Assembly: GCF_022605165.1 (NCBI RefSeq)
Contig: NC_063073.1
Span: 2,604,001-2,668,000 of the forward strand
Reading direction: 5' to 3'
Origin: Purpureocillium takamizusanense
Taxonomy: Eukaryota > Ascomycota > Sordariomycetes > Hypocreales > Ophiocordycipitaceae
Length of the DNA stretch: 64,000 nucleotides
The notes beneath the pieces are model-generated. The model saw nothing but the letters and a program-made list of their open reading frames with translations, ran no database searches and was not told the origin of the DNA. The translations under genes and the position numbers were made by a program. Of the stretch, positions 1-12,162 are shown piece by piece (position 1 is the first letter of the stretch; every line of letters starts with the position of its first letter).

Positions 1-1078
1 TCCAGCGCAATGCACTGCACGCCAGAGGCCATCACCCTGTCGCTGCACGTCATCACGCCCTGCCCGCCCTTACACAGGGATGATTGATGAGAGAGAGCTG
101 CTGCACGGTGAAGATGCCGGGGCAATGATGAGGCAAGTCCGCGAAGCAACACTAGGTTCATCTGCCTCGAGAGACAGAGGGACAGCCTCAATACGACGCC
201 GACCGTTGGTTCAGCCGTAGCTTTGGTCTGGTGTCGCTTGAATGTAGGCAAGCTTTGATCTGGGGGCACACAGTTGATACGAAGTACGAATGTACGCGTT
301 GTCTATGTTGCCCGATGGTGCGGCGGCGGCGGCGGCGGCGGCGCAAGTCAGCCATCGCCTGACAAGTCACAATTCAGACAAACCTGGTTGCTTGCTCGCG
401 GGCTCTGTCCTGTCCGTGTGCTATGTACTATGTTACCTACCTACTGCTGCACGAGATGAGGCTGGCTCCCACTACTACCCTCCCCCCCTCCACCCGGCCT
501 CCAGTCAGGAATGTCATCACAGCGCCCGGGCTGTAAGGGCCTTGTATGCCCCAATCGCGGCTTTCGGCGCCGGGGTCAGCTGAAGCCAGCCCCGGGGCTG
601 ATGAGCTGGGCTGGGCTGTCCCGGCCCCGTTGGTGAGAAGCGCCCGCCAGCCAGATGAGTGATGGTACTGTTACGACTCTGAGGTGCTGCTGGATGAGCG
701 GATGGGCAAAGACTTGAATTGGCACTTTCCCCCGCCGCATCAGCTCATGTGCCTTTTTTTTTCTTTTTGCTCTCTCGCTTTCCATCCTCGACATCGAGAA
801 CGCCCGTGCTGCGTGCCTCCCTCCTTGTCTCTACAGCTGACGATAGTACTAGAACAACAAGTTTCACCAGCGACCCGCCCGCCGCGCCAGACTCTCTGTT
901 TCTGTCTGACAGCAGCTGCTCTCTCCCCCATCTCATCTACTGGGCCAAGTGGAGTGACGGACTGCGCTCGGCGGTCGCAAAATGACCATTGCCCCGTCCC
1001 CCTGAAGCATTGAACGTCCGGACAGAGCGCTCGCCAAACCCGCCCGCCGACGCCGACGCCGACGCCAACGCCGCAGCC
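1..1078. other. Intergenic, 5' flank of G-gamma gene
   Basis: No open frame here looks like a conserved protein. It holds a (CGG)n run at 321-343, a pyrimidine-rich stretch around 745-780 of the kind common in fungal promoters, and a GACGCC-repeat leader just before the start codon at 1079. It is presumably promoter and 5' UTR of the downstream gene. Confidence 0.5.
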
Positions 1079-1502
1079 ATGGCCGAGTGCAGGCCCGCGG
1101 CGTACCTAAACGGGACCCGGCAGAAGCGCGACGTGCCGTTGTCGAGAGAGGCCAGGGCGCAGCTGCAGTTGAAGCGCATCGAGAAGATCAACCTCCGCCA
1201 GCAGGAGGAGCTGGGCAGGGAGCGCGTGCCCGTCAGTGTAGCCGCTATGAGGTATGTACGTACGAATGAAGGAAGCACTGTTGTTTGGCCCCTGTGGTGG
1301 TGCGTATGGGAAGCATTGCCGCAATCAAGCACGATTATTATTGCGCTGACCCCCCGCTGACCCACGTCTCGTATGTATCAGCATCGTCAAGTACTGCAGC
1401 GAAACAAAGGACTACATGGTGCCGTCGGCCTGGGGCAGGATCCCGCGGGACGAGGATCCGTACGCGACGAAGCAATCCAACGGGTGCTGCACCGCCATGT
1501 AG
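1079..1502 (+). CDS. G-protein gamma subunit
   Basis: Two exons, 1079-1251 and 1382-1502, joined in phase 2, give 97 residues. The product is the gamma subunit of a heterotrimeric G protein, which pairs with G-beta at the plasma membrane. Exon 1 carries the helix LKRIEKINLRQQEEL. Exon 2 carries the G-gamma segment ending DEDPYATKQSNGCCTAM, with the conserved DPYA and a terminal CaaX box (C94-T-A-M) for prenylation preceded by C93, a likely palmitoylation site. Length fits fungal G-gamma proteins of about 90 residues. I chose the ATG at 1079 because no in-frame ATG lies upstream. The intron has a GTATGT donor. Assignment to the family is secure; partner and pathway are from family knowledge. 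Confidence 0.93.
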
Positions 1503-2414
1503 GAAGGAAAGATGGAGGCGGGCGGCGATGGGATTGAAGGGGGGCCTCGGCCATGTGCCACAACTCACTCCTTGGCAGCGCGCTGCTAACTAACGTTACT
1601 GCCTCGGCTCGCCGCAAGACTACCGCAAGCACTCGGAGCCACCCAGCTGGTGGCACGATTACCACTTTGCAATTTGTTGTCGTTCAGGTCGATTGGAGTT
1701 TTGGCGGAGATGGGGGAAAACAAGGTCCCCTGGGTGACCGCTGGGATTATGCTGCTTCCGAGTCTCGAATTGAGCAGGTGCTGATAGCGATGGTAGCTCT
1801 GCTCGCCTTTCGCCACTGTCTCTTGGTAATACTGTGACAGCTACCGTCTTGTCTTGGTGGTGGACTGGTGGTGTGGCTGGAGATAGTTGGGGGCGCGCGG
1901 CCGGCTCAAAAATACGCCGCTTCTGACGAACCCTCCGAGATCGCTTTCTCCTTGTCAGGATGGATGCCAATGCTTCTCGCACCGATCAGATACCTAGCAC
2001 AGACCAACAGGCACGAGCCCGGGACGTTCCTCTTCATCATTACGTACATGGCGGGTGTGTGGTGAGGCTTGTTGGTCAGATCATCTGATAAGATTGTGCC
2101 TGTCACCAGCTGCCACAGTGGAGCCTCCATTATTACTTCTCCTTCGTGTACTACCACTAGTCAAGGACAGGAACCGGAGAGCCGGTTTACCAGGGTTTTT
2201 GAACCGAACTAGTGGGGTTGTGCTTTACCGGCTGGCGTTGGCATGAGACGAGGGGTTTTTCGACTCTCACGGAGGGGGAACTTCACGCTGAGATCAATGA
2301 CGGTCAATGTTGAGACGTGCAGCTTCTTCACGTGCATGTAGTAAGGGGAAAGGGCATGCCCGCAAAGCCAAGAGAATCATCAGTTGCAACTCAACCCCCC
2401 CTTATAAGATAGCA
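1503..2414. other. Intergenic spacer
   Basis: Between two same-strand genes. No supported gene. A TATA-like CTTATAAG lies at 2401-2408, unusually close to the first ATG of the next gene, which leaves some doubt about that start. Confidence 0.4.
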
Positions 2415-2574
2415 ATGCAAGTCACGATGCAACCCGCCAACGTTTCGCTTCCATTCACCGCGCAATGGGATCTGCCCGGCCGGGACGGAAGCGTCTACAG
2501 GATCCAGGTCGCCTGGCCGATGCACTGGACGAGCCGCGAAGGACACGCTGACGTCCCCGTCCTGTGAGTGACTC

Positions 2575-2630
<56 letters not shown>

Positions 2631-3448
2631 GAAGGGCAGAGGACAGACGGCTGATGCACGGGGAGGCCCGCAGTTACACCACCGATGGCAACGCCATGTT
2701 CCTGACCGCCGCCGAGGCCTGCTGGCGGCGCGCCTCGGCGCCCAACTTCAGCGGCGGAGGCCTCGTCGTCGCCATCGGCTACCCGCTCGACAACCACTTC
2801 CTTTTCAGCGCGCGGCGCAACTACGACCTAACGCCGCCGAGCAGCGGCAGCACCAGCACCAGCCCGGAGGGATACGGCGGCGCGGACCACCTCCTTGACT
2901 TCATCGAGGGCACGCTGAAGCCGTTCGTCTCGTCAACCGTGCTGGCGGGGGGCAGCACGGTCGGGCGACAGGCTCTGTACGGGCACTCCTTTGGCGGGCT
3001 GTTTTCCCTCTACGCGCTCTTCACGCGGGGGCACGCGTTTGACTGCTTCGTGGCGAGCAGTCCGTCCGTGTACTGGGATGATTTCACGGTGCTGGAGCAC
3101 GAGGAGCGCTTTCGTCGTCGTCGTGGCTGCGGCGGGGAGGCGGCGGGCGCCACGTCCACGAAACCAGTCTTGATGCTGTTTTACGGGGGGGATGAGGAGG
3201 ATCCCCCGCGGTGGGAGGGCGAGGGCGACGAGGACTATTCGCGGCGGAGAAAGGGGGCTGAGGAACGGGGCATGGTTGCGAATGCGAAGGCCATGCACGG
3301 TCGGTTGAAGGACTGTGGACGGCTGTGCGGCGTCACTATCAAGGGGTATCCCGAGGAGGACCACGGGACGGTGATTGCGTGTTCGCTGAGCAGATCCGTG
3401 ACGACGTTTTTCGAGGACTGGTCGTGTGCCCCCCGGCCGATGGCATGA
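2415..3448 (+). CDS. Siderophore-esterase-like alpha/beta hydrolase
   Basis: Exons 2415-2563 and 2674-3448 give 307 residues of the Fes/IroE-type putative esterase family (Pfam Esterase). Family members in fungi hydrolyse ester bonds of ferric siderophores such as triacetylfusarinine C in the cytosol, releasing iron; the actual substrate here is inferred. Seen in the sequence: the LYTTDGNAMF strand after the splice junction, the nucleophile elbow G-H-S-F-G with Ser155, and a C-terminal catalytic His280 in EEDHGTV. No signal peptide is visible. The 110-nt intron is largely a 50-nt GA microsatellite (2578-2627) right after the GTGAGT donor. The next in-frame ATG is at 2427, so the true start could be four codons later. 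A charged, low-complexity insertion (Arg/Glu/Asp-rich) lies between the nucleophile and the His. Confidence 0.85.
2578..2627. repeat. (GA)25 microsatellite in intron
   Basis: An uninterrupted GA dinucleotide run inside the single intron of the esterase gene, starting 14 nt after the 5' splice site. Such runs change length by slippage, so intron length is expected to vary between strains. Confidence 0.95.
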
Positions 3449-3748
3449 AAGTGTACACGTTAGGGTGAGGCCCTAGTATATATATATTCTATCATCAGTC
3501 AAGTGCCACTGCAGCCATATGTGTCTATAGAACCGCCTTGCCTCATGCTGGAGGCCAGACCAAAGACTTGACGCTGGCCTAGGCACCGAGTAGTCTCACC
3601 GCTCACCGCTCACGCCAGTCGGACGCAATCGTACCACTGGCCCGTCATCAATGCAAGAGTCCTGTACGCGAGCCTGCCACCAAAGTGGGGAGGTTCTCCG
3701 GAACTATTCTTCGCGTGAGGGGATCCATCTCTTCCGGCTTCAATGTTC
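3449..3748. other. Intergenic, two converging 3' ends
   Basis: Downstream of both the esterase (+) and the membrane protein (-). It has a TA-rich run at about 3477-3491 that could serve as a polyadenylation region. No gene seen. Confidence 0.4.
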
Positions 3749-4789
3749 TCACTGCGCCTCGTGCACCTGCTGCACCGGGAGCTCCTGCGCGTGAACACGG
3801 GCACTTTCCATGCCCATGGGGGAGTGCTGCATTCCCCCCCGGCTACTCGCGGTGGGAGGGTATCCCGGCGGAGGGAGCTCTTTGTGGAGGTTGGGGGTGG
3901 TGTAGCGAGAGGTCTGATGGTCAGGATGGGCGGCAGCGGGGGCCTGGTGGTGGTGCTCCTTATTAACGGGCCGGCGCATCACCAGGAGAGCAATGACTCC
4001 CAGCGCGACGAGGAGAGCAGCGCCCAGGACGCCCCCGACGGCTCCTCCCACCACGGCTGTCTTGTCCTTGGGGCACGCCTCGCTCGAAGGCGGACCGCAT
4101 GTGCTGCTACCTAGGCCACCGCCTAACCCCGGTGTCGTGGTCGCTGTCGGCAATGTAGAGGGCCCCCCCGTCGTCGATGATGTCGCCTTTGTCGGGAACA
4201 CGATTGTTCCTATGGAGGTGCTCAGGAGGGCCGTCTTGTTGCCGCAGCAGTTCTTGTTGTCGCTTGACGCGCGGCAGCAGAACTGGCTGCTTGGATTCCC
4301 GGCCTCGCACTGCAGGACATTGTACGCCGCCCTTTTCTCCGTGCCTAGGTGAGCGCGCGGAGGCCATAAGTGTCAGCATCGTGCAAGTAATATCTCGTGT
4401 TGACATGGACCTCTTGGCAGAGGGCAATGGTGGGGAAAAGTCATTGGGTTAGTGAGCAGCTTACGGTCGAAACAAAAGTGCGGACACCTTTCGTCCTCGC
4501 CGCTCCGGTCCGTGCAGCCGTCCGAGTAGAGGAAGCCTTCCACGCCAGAGTCCTGGGCGTAGCAGAGCCCGGACGACAGGCAGAGGTCGGGCTTGGGCTT
4601 GTTGAGGGCGCAACAGGGGCTGACGTCGGCGTCGGGGTTGCACGGCTGGACGACGTTGTCGGTGATGGTGCCGTCCATCCAGTAGCATTGTTTTGCCGCG
4701 TGAATTGGCGCAACTTGGGTGATGATGATGATGAGGATGAGGATGGCGGCGAGGGGTGCGCCCGGGGCGGCGGCGCGTGAGGAGAGCAT
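3749..4789 (-). CDS. Cys-rich single-pass membrane protein
   Basis: Two exons, 4789-4465 and 4344-3749, give 306 residues. Layout: an N-terminal hydrophobic signal peptide with the run LAAILILIIIITQVAPIHA; a Cys-rich ectodomain with C..CC, CLSSGLC, CPHFCFD and CCRASSDNKNCC motifs; a Ser/Thr/Pro-rich linker; one transmembrane helix at about residues 204-231 built on GGAVGG; then a basic MRR stop-transfer and a Pro/His-rich cytoplasmic tail. This build is common among uncharacterised fungal surface proteins, sometimes compared with Mid2-like wall sensors. Function is not known and I do not assign one. The 120-nt intron was chosen because it alone keeps both Cys-rich halves in frame; an open frame inside the intron (about 4345-4427) leaves a small chance of a third exon. 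Confidence 0.72.
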
Positions 4790-6752
4790 CGCGAGCGAGG
4801 GCTTTCAGAGCTTGAACCGCACCAAGCGCCGTCGCAGGATTCAATATGACGTGAACACGGACTGACTGCCCAGACTGCTCCTGAACGACGACGACGACGA
4901 AGAGAGTGGGCAGAGCCTCCTCGAAAAGGGCACATTTCATCTCCCGTCACCTCCTCACGGGCAACAGATCTGCTGGTTCATATTTACGTAAGGTTGTGAG
5001 ACGCGAGGAGCGGCATTCGATGTAACTGTGCCAGAGGAGGATCGGCGGCTGCTGCTGCTTGCTTCATGTTGTCAGCCTCATGATGCACAGCCGGCGAGTA
5101 AGGCAATCACCGGACAGGGAACATGGACTCGGATCCTATGGGACGAGGGGCGAAACATGTGTCGATCCCCTGCAGAGTGGCATTGTGCGCGGTAGCACGG
5201 GAGAGAAGTGCGCATTAGTAGGCGGCGGCTCCGTATCTCCAATGTGGTCATGGACGCTGCTGTTGGTAAAGGTCGTGCTGTGCTGGCTGAGAGTGAAGGC
5301 GCAGCCGGTTGGCAGGGCGGAATCTGCTCGAAACGCCGCAGTCGCTCAGGGCGATGGCACTGAAGGTGACCATACCATACGGTTTTCATCAGTCGTGCCC
5401 GTTTTGCTCGTCCTCAACAAATGCCTGCCGCCGGGACGGAAAGCGGTTCGCGTGCAGCCCCCGCCCCCTTGCGTCCCAGATGCGCAAATGACTCCACGAT
5501 AATATACTCGTTGCACAGCGAGGGCTTGACGCCAGGGAAAAGGACTAGATACCGTTCAGGTTCAACATCATAATGTAGCTATCGACAATGGGTCTCGCGA
5601 GGCCAGGTGAAGGGCATATACAAACACTTGGCGAGCGAAGCGTGCGTGGCTTTCATCAATCAGTGAGGGTGCAAGTGTAAGTGGCTCCGGAAATGGGGCC
5701 CAACAGCAGCAACTCCAACGATAGAATTCGGGACATGGACCGGCGCTTGCAGCGGCCCCAGGGCGCCAATGGCTGCCACGTGATGCCAATTGGAAGCCGT
5801 TGATGATGATGAGTGAGGGCTTGCTTGTCCCTCGCTGCTGACCACCAAAAGTCCGTGGAACTCCGTGGAAAGAGACTAGTAGAGAGTGCCCCATAATAAC
5901 TCTGGCTGTGCTGTCAGGCTGTCAGCATGGCAAAACAGCCTTCCTGCATGTGGGATGAGGCGTCACAAGTAGACTTTCCAGGCCAGCAGTGTTTGGAGGT
6001 TCTTCAGCACCAGCCATTTTCTGTAGATAGGGTTACATATCCTCAGGCAGGTAGACGTTCAGCATGCACTTACAAAGTACTCTAGAGGCGTCAGTGTTTA
6101 GACCAGACATCAGCGATACCTGTGCTGTTGCCAGGCATCATACCATCATGGCCTTTCTGGTTCGCCATGCCCGGTGATGAGCCGCTCCCCGGGTAGGCTA
6201 TCTACCTGTCCGTCGGGCTGCTCATGTCGTGTTTATCCGTACCCATCCGTCAACAAGTGTGGCCCCGGGTCCAAGGCGACGGCTTCAACCGACCAACGTG
6301 AATCTGATGGCGGCGATGCTGTGGCTGGCTTAACGTAGTCCTTCGGCAGTTGCCGAGTCGCCGCTGTGACACATGCCCGTCACAGCACCCGGAAAGCCGG
6401 TCTCAGCAGTGAGCTATGTACTAGCTCAACAGCGTCGAGGGTGCATTTTTGGGGCGCACTACTACTACCGCCAGGCATTTGTCATCAGCGCCTCAGCATC
6501 CATCTCACTCACAAAGGCAAAGCGCTGGCTGGGCCTTCTAGTAGTCTTCAGCGGTTAATGAATGATGGATCGACAGACCAGTCCAGTGGAGTGGTGGGAA
6601 ACCCAAAACAGCACAGGGGCCGCAGCCGGCAGCAAGCTTGCATCGTCCACCACCAGCCAACTTCATAACAGGCACAGCGACCGTCTGCACTGCTCAACTC
6701 GCATCTGTCGCGTGGAATAATACGTACTACGTACAATCGTTGTTTGGTCCCC
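4790..6752. other. Long divergent promoter region
   Basis: About 2 kb between the membrane protein (-) and the Zn2Cys6 factor (+). Several frames of 60-147 codons are open but none shows motifs, composition or splice sites that support a gene. It is probably regulatory sequence shared by two divergent genes. Confidence 0.45.
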
Positions 6753-9129
6753 ATGTCTGCAGGCTCAGACGGCGGCGGCCATGCCTCATCCGCACGGGCA
6801 AGTCGCCGAAAGGGTAAGTGAAGAGTTCAGTGCCCTCAACGCGTGTGTATGCGGCCGCGGCTGATCCCTGGCTCGTCGTGGTGAATGCAGCGTGCGACTT
6901 GTGCTTCAAGAAAAAGATCAAGTGCGACATGGTCCAGCCCGTCTGCTCCAACTGCATCCTCTACAAGACGGATTGTCGCACAAGCATCATCCGCCGCAAG
7001 GGCCCTGGCCTTGGACCCAAGGCCAACAACAAGGCGCCTCATCAACCCCTCGCGGCTCATCAGCCGGACAAGGCACCACCTTCTGAAACGTATGTACAGT
7101 TACTATATGCATTCCAACTGCCTGCCGACTGGACTGTGTGTCCCCCCATTGTGACAAGAGCCTCCTTGTTGATGATGCCCACAGCAGGAGCTCTGCGCCA
7201 GCCGACTCATCAACAGAGGACCGGCTGTCGCGCATCGAGAAGCAACTTCAGCAGATCATCGAAATCACCAAGCTGTCCCGGACAGACACGCGGCTCACCC
7301 CGCTCAACCCCGACGACGATGTCAGCGGCTCCGCAAGCAACACGAGCCCCGAAGACGTGGACAGCAGCACCATCGACAGGACGAATGGAGCCGAGACGAC
7401 GAGCTCCGTGCAGTGCTACTCCTGTCCCAGCGACGAGTTCCCGCTGCCTCCGCTCGAGGAGGCCATCCCCCTTGTGAACCACTACTTTTCCATCTTCAAC
7501 CTCGTCGTTCCCCTCTTTGAGCAGAGGGCGTTCATGCAGCTGCTGAGCGACTTTTATCAGGGGGGTCAGTCTCGGACCAAGGCTGCCTGGGCTGCCATCC
7601 AGGTCGTCTTGAGCCTCGGCCTGCGGACGGCCACGCCCGAGGCCCTGCAGGACGGCGGCGGGCCGGATCGCTTCCACCGCGCGAACCTTTACCTCAAAAA
7701 CGCCCAGTCCGTGGTTTCGGATCTGGTCACGCGCGACGAAGATTTGCTGGGCATCCAGGTCCTGTTGGGCATTGTGATTTTGTTCCAGAACAGCAGCGAT
7801 CCGAAGCCAGCGAGCGTCGTCATTGGGACTGCCATGAGACTGGCGCACCGGCTGCAGCTGCACTCGGAGGTGGCCACGAAACATTTCACAGCCGAGGAGA
7901 ACCTCCAAAGGTCCAGAATATTTTGGATCGCCTACACGTTTGACAAGGTATGTTCAGCCTGCTGGGGAGTCAATCCAAGCATATCAAGTTATATATGCAT
8001 ATACTGATGGCGCGCGATCCAAGGACATTTCGCTGCGCATCAAGGCTCCGTCAATACAGTCAGACGCAGACATAGATGTGTCGCTCCCGTCCCTTACAGT
8101 CTCTGATGGCATTGGCCTCATATGGTCGCAAGACGGCACCTCCCACTTCAATTACCACCGTCTTCGCGTCGACCTCGCCCACATCGAGGGCCAGATCTAC
8201 GACCTCCTTTGCTCCAACCGCGCCAGCAGAGCCCCTGCCGAGGAACGCAAGCGCAGAATCTGCCGGCTCCAGATCCAACTCAACCGGTGGTACGAGCGCG
8301 TGCCGCCCGCGTTCCAGATTGATCACGCGGCCACGAAGCTCGCGCCGACCGAGCTCACCATCGTCACCAAGATGCACCATGCGTACCTCCTCGCGACGGT
8401 CATGACGCATGGCCTCTACAGCCACAACGCTGAATGGCTCAAGATGATTAACTCTCGGAATCAGGGCGCCATCGAAGACCTTGCGCAAGCAATGGACAGC
8501 TGCGCGACCAAGGCCCAAACGCCGCCGTTCCCTGGCGGCTGGAGTAGGTGTGTTGAATTGAGTCGTGGGTGCATGGAGCTCTTTGAGAAGTCTACCCCGA
8601 CTGAATGCCTGGTGTGGTAAGTTTAAAAAAAGTTATTACCGCGTCACCGTTGCGTGGTAGTTGTCAATACTTACTTACTGGATGCAGGCAATGCTGCTGC
8701 CCGCACTTCTCCGGCCTCATCGTCCTGCTGGCCAACATGCTCATCAAACCGGCCCACGAGTATATCTCGCTCGACCAACACCTCACCACCAAGGCCATTC
8801 AGCTATTTGACAGGCTTTTGGAGTTCAACCCATCAGAGTCGATCCAGAAGATACGCGCCATTGTCGGCGGGCTCTACGACCGGGCGTTTGAAGAGGTCGG
8901 CCGCGTCAGCGCCGAGAAGGCAGAGGCAGATGCAAAGGCCGGGTTCCCGTCGCCCGGCATTGGCATGTTCTACGATGCTGCCAGCGAGGAGTTCTTTGTA
9001 GAGCAGCTCAAGAGTACGCAGCCGGACTTTGCGCCCGGAGGGTTCGATCCGTACGCGTGGGAGCGGCAAGGCGCGGCGTCGATGGATTGGGGCTGGGGAT
9101 TGGATGCCGTGGACGAGACGCCTCCATGA
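6753..9129 (+). CDS. Zn2Cys6 transcription factor 1
   Basis: Five exons (6753-6813, 6891-7089, 7185-7947, 8024-8616, 8688-9129) give 685 residues, all junctions phase-consistent. The binuclear zinc cluster has C22, C25, C32, C39, C42, C49 (C-x2-C-x6-C-x6-C-x2-C-x6-C) and is split from its N-terminal tail by intron 1. A short linker and a heptad-like dimerisation segment (DRLSRIEKQLQQIIEIT) follow. The middle part is a fungal_trans domain: AMRLAHRLQLHSE, then RSRIFWIAYTFDKDISLR spanning intron 3, are typical signature segments. The C-terminus is rich in Trp, Gly and Asp and may activate transcription. It acts in the nucleus; targets are unknown. It is convergent with the flavin monooxygenase that ends 250 bp away, which makes that gene a candidate target but does not prove it. 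Confidence 0.92.
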
Positions 9130-9382
9130 GAAGATTTTCAACTTTGACTGAGCTGAGCAGCAGCTGGCTGCCAATTCTAAGCTACGTTTGGATCTCAATG
9201 GAAGCGGTTGAAGCGACTAGATTGTCATACGTCTGGTCTGGGGCGTTCAGGCTTTCTTCAATTGAGGATCAAGGCGGTTGCTGGCGGGCAACGGGATACG
9301 AGCGACATACCATCTCCGATCAGCTTAATGTATATATAGATGTTCGAGGCACGGGCTCGATAGCCGCCTCAATATTATTATG

Positions 9383-11139
9383 TCACTGCCCGGGCACGGC
9401 AGCGACTTCGCTCTCAAAAAAGTCCTCGGGCAATCGGAAGTCCGGATTACGCTGGCGCATCGCTTTGAGAGTCTCGCGGACAACGTCGAAGCCGAAACTG
9501 TACTTGTACGTCTCGTCCATAGTTTCTTGTACGCCGTGCATGCATTAGTCAATGCGTATGAAGCTGCGTACCCAACCAAGGCCATAGTCGGTCGGTTCGT
9601 GTGTCTCACTCACTCGGAATCTCGTCGGGGTCCATGTACTGGCACAGCTCGCGCTGCACGAACTCGGACTGCTCCAACCCCGCGTTGCTGAGTATTTGTA
9701 TAGCACTTGCGCGCCTGCGCCGAACACGATCGTATATCTCAAGGCGGCTCTCGATGTCGGCGGGGCTGGACGCGCCATGGAGGACGATGCCGAGGGCCAG
9801 CCCGTCTTCTAGACCCTGCGCGCCGCCCTGTCCGTGGTCTAACGAGGCAATGTCAGATATGCTGCAGCTTTATGTTTGTGAACTGTGCACACCGATGATG
9901 CGCTCTTACGTGGAAGCATGGGATGTGCAGCGTCCCCAGCGAGAGCCATTCGCCCCTTGTACATGGCCGGCAGCGGATGGCGGTACAGCAGCGGATATTG
10001 CTTTACCTCCTTTGCCTTGCTGGAAAGATGTCAGTCAACAAGGCTGATGGGCTTAGTCGCGTCATATATTGGTACAGTATACACGCACCTGATTACTCTG
10101 AGGATCCCGGGATGATAATCCGAGAACCTCTCGAGAACTTGCGAGATGTCGACGCTGGCCTGCCAATCTTTTGACGCATCAATGTCAGAAGCCATGCCCG
10201 AGGCGGGATGCGTATCAATTCACACACTCTCTACACCACGCAGGTCCTGATCTTCATCGTAAAATACACACACAACGTTGTGGACAGTGTTACTGTAGTA
10301 GCTCGTTAGCATGGGGATTGGGCACCGAGCTGAGGGTTTTTGTTCAGGGGCAGTCTGCCGTACTTTCGACACGGGTATGTGACAATCCTCCGATTTGTAG
10401 GGACGTGAGGGATTAGGCGTGCCCAGCCGTGGCAATCTTCGTTCAAGAATCGCGTATCTGGGTCTTCTTCGAGGTCGGATAGCGGGATCAAGAAGCGGTA
10501 ACAGGCATTGGAATAGACGGGCGGGACAGGCAGGTTTTTGTAGCCGAGAACGACATCCGAGGCGACAGAGTGTACGCCATCAGCCGCTATAACAACATCG
10601 CCGGTGACCTCTTGCCCTCCGTCAAGGCATATAGAAGGTTTGTCCGAGTTCTGTTTCCTGACCGCCGTCAGTGTTGATTGAGCTTCCAGGTCGCTTCTTG
10701 AACCTGACAGGAGCATGGGGTGATGACTGACAAAGCCTACAACTTTGGCCTGCAAATGAATCGTCGCGGGCGTGCCAGGTCCATCTTCTCTTATGGCCAT
10801 CCACTTGAGGGCGCTGTGCAGGTCTACGCGATGTGCATAGAACAAATCGCAGCCTCCAAAGGCTTGGGGGCCGTCTTCGCGAAACACGATGTCCAGCGGC
10901 TGGAGGGTGAAAGGGTCGAGGTAGCTGACGCGTCGGGACGGAGCGAAGCGCCAGCGAGCGGGATCGAGACCCCAGGCGAGGAGAAAGCGGGAGGCGTTCG
11001 GCGGGATGTTGATAGCCGCCCCTATCTCGCTGTTGAGGGCGGACCGCTCGTAGACGTGGACGCAGTGGCCCGCACGTCGGAGGGAGATGGCGGCACAAAG
11101 GCCAGAAATGCCCGCTCCGACCACGAGGACGTTGAGCAT
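9383..11139 (-). CDS. FAD monooxygenase, salicylate-hydroxylase-like
   Basis: Six exons (11139-10364, 10292-10237, 10167-10089, 10019-9910, 9838-9614, 9525-9383) give 462 residues. This is a group A flavoprotein aromatic hydroxylase using FAD and NAD(P)H. Seen: the N-terminal dinucleotide fold [21 protein letters not shown], the DG motif region [17 protein letters not shown], and the GD motif [20 protein letters not shown] that binds the FAD ribityl chain. Length and motif order match fungal salicylate 1-monooxygenase or 3-hydroxybenzoate 6-hydroxylase relatives; which ring substrate is used cannot be told from sequence. No signal or membrane segment. The exon 2 to 3 junction was placed to give DLRDWQASVD; a longer variant starting at an internal segment is possible. 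An aldehyde dehydrogenase resembling salicylaldehyde dehydrogenase lies 33 kb away, so a shared pathway is only a guess. Confidence 0.88.
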
Positions 11140-12162
11140 GGCTAAAGCAAAACGCCCTTCAGCCGGGGAGATGTAGTCTCGCGTCGCTTCCTGCGCGGAG
11201 TCTCGTCGGGATGCTGAGTACAGTCCCAGCGAGGAAAGGCAGTAGATGGTAGATAATGAAAAGCTTTCAGGTGCTCAATTACTGCCGAAAGGGTCGTCAA
11301 ATATCAAGCTCTCCATTTTCTCAGGTCTCGGAAGGGGCCTTGTTGGGTGATCCAGAAATGCCGTACGACGAGGTTGCTTGCGCCGTGCAACAGGGCACAA
11401 CATTTGAAGCGGGTCGGGATCAACCTGAGTTAACGCCGGACGGCATACACATGTCGCGAGACGTACGTCGTATTCAAGCGATGCATACTTGTGTTGCCCT
11501 TGGTAGAGTGAGTTCAGCGCTGGTCGGGTAGTTGCATGGCGGCAGGAAGCTCTGAGGCCTATCATTTCAGATCGTATCACAGAGGTACCCGTTGGTCGGG
11601 TGTCTCTGCCCAAGCCGATCACCTGCGGCCCGAGTACCTCATGTGGAGTGATGCCACCGCAAAGTCGTCTCTGAGGCATATGAGGCGGTGATGCTATGGC
11701 TTGAAGCCCACGTAGCACACGCGAGGGGAAGGGGTCAGGCTCAACGAGGAGGCTTGTCGTCCGTCCTCATCTCAACGCATTGTCTGTTGTGCTATATGGT
11801 CGAAGTAGCCACGGCGCAAGTATAGACATTGAAGCTTTGTGAGCTACCTACTGATATTGGCAGTTGGATTTAGCCCTCGTCGAGAACTAAAGCTACATGT
11901 ACCATGACGGAGTGCTGTCGAGCCGCTCTTCCGGCATGGAGGCGCGCTGCAGCCCACTTTACCGGTGCTGCAGCTTCATGTTTCGGCAACACACTGTCAG
12001 TGGCTCCCACCAAGCCGTCATCGCCGCGAATGAGAATGGCAGGTCACCCCTGCCTGTCTCGGAACAGTGGGAGCACTGCCGTGGGCGTTACCCGTTGCTT
12101 CACCGTGGTAGGACACCAGACTGGACGACCCCCAAACACCAGTGAGTTGGCAGAAACACGAC
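11140..12162. other. Intergenic, promoter side of monooxygenase
   Basis: No frame here has recognisable domain motifs or a plausible splice model. The part next to 11140 is the monooxygenase promoter. Confidence 0.4.

Noticed and set aside
5059..5502. 147-codon plus-strand frame in the divergent promoter
   Set aside because: No motif, no signal peptide and no splice extension that yields a protein-like sequence.
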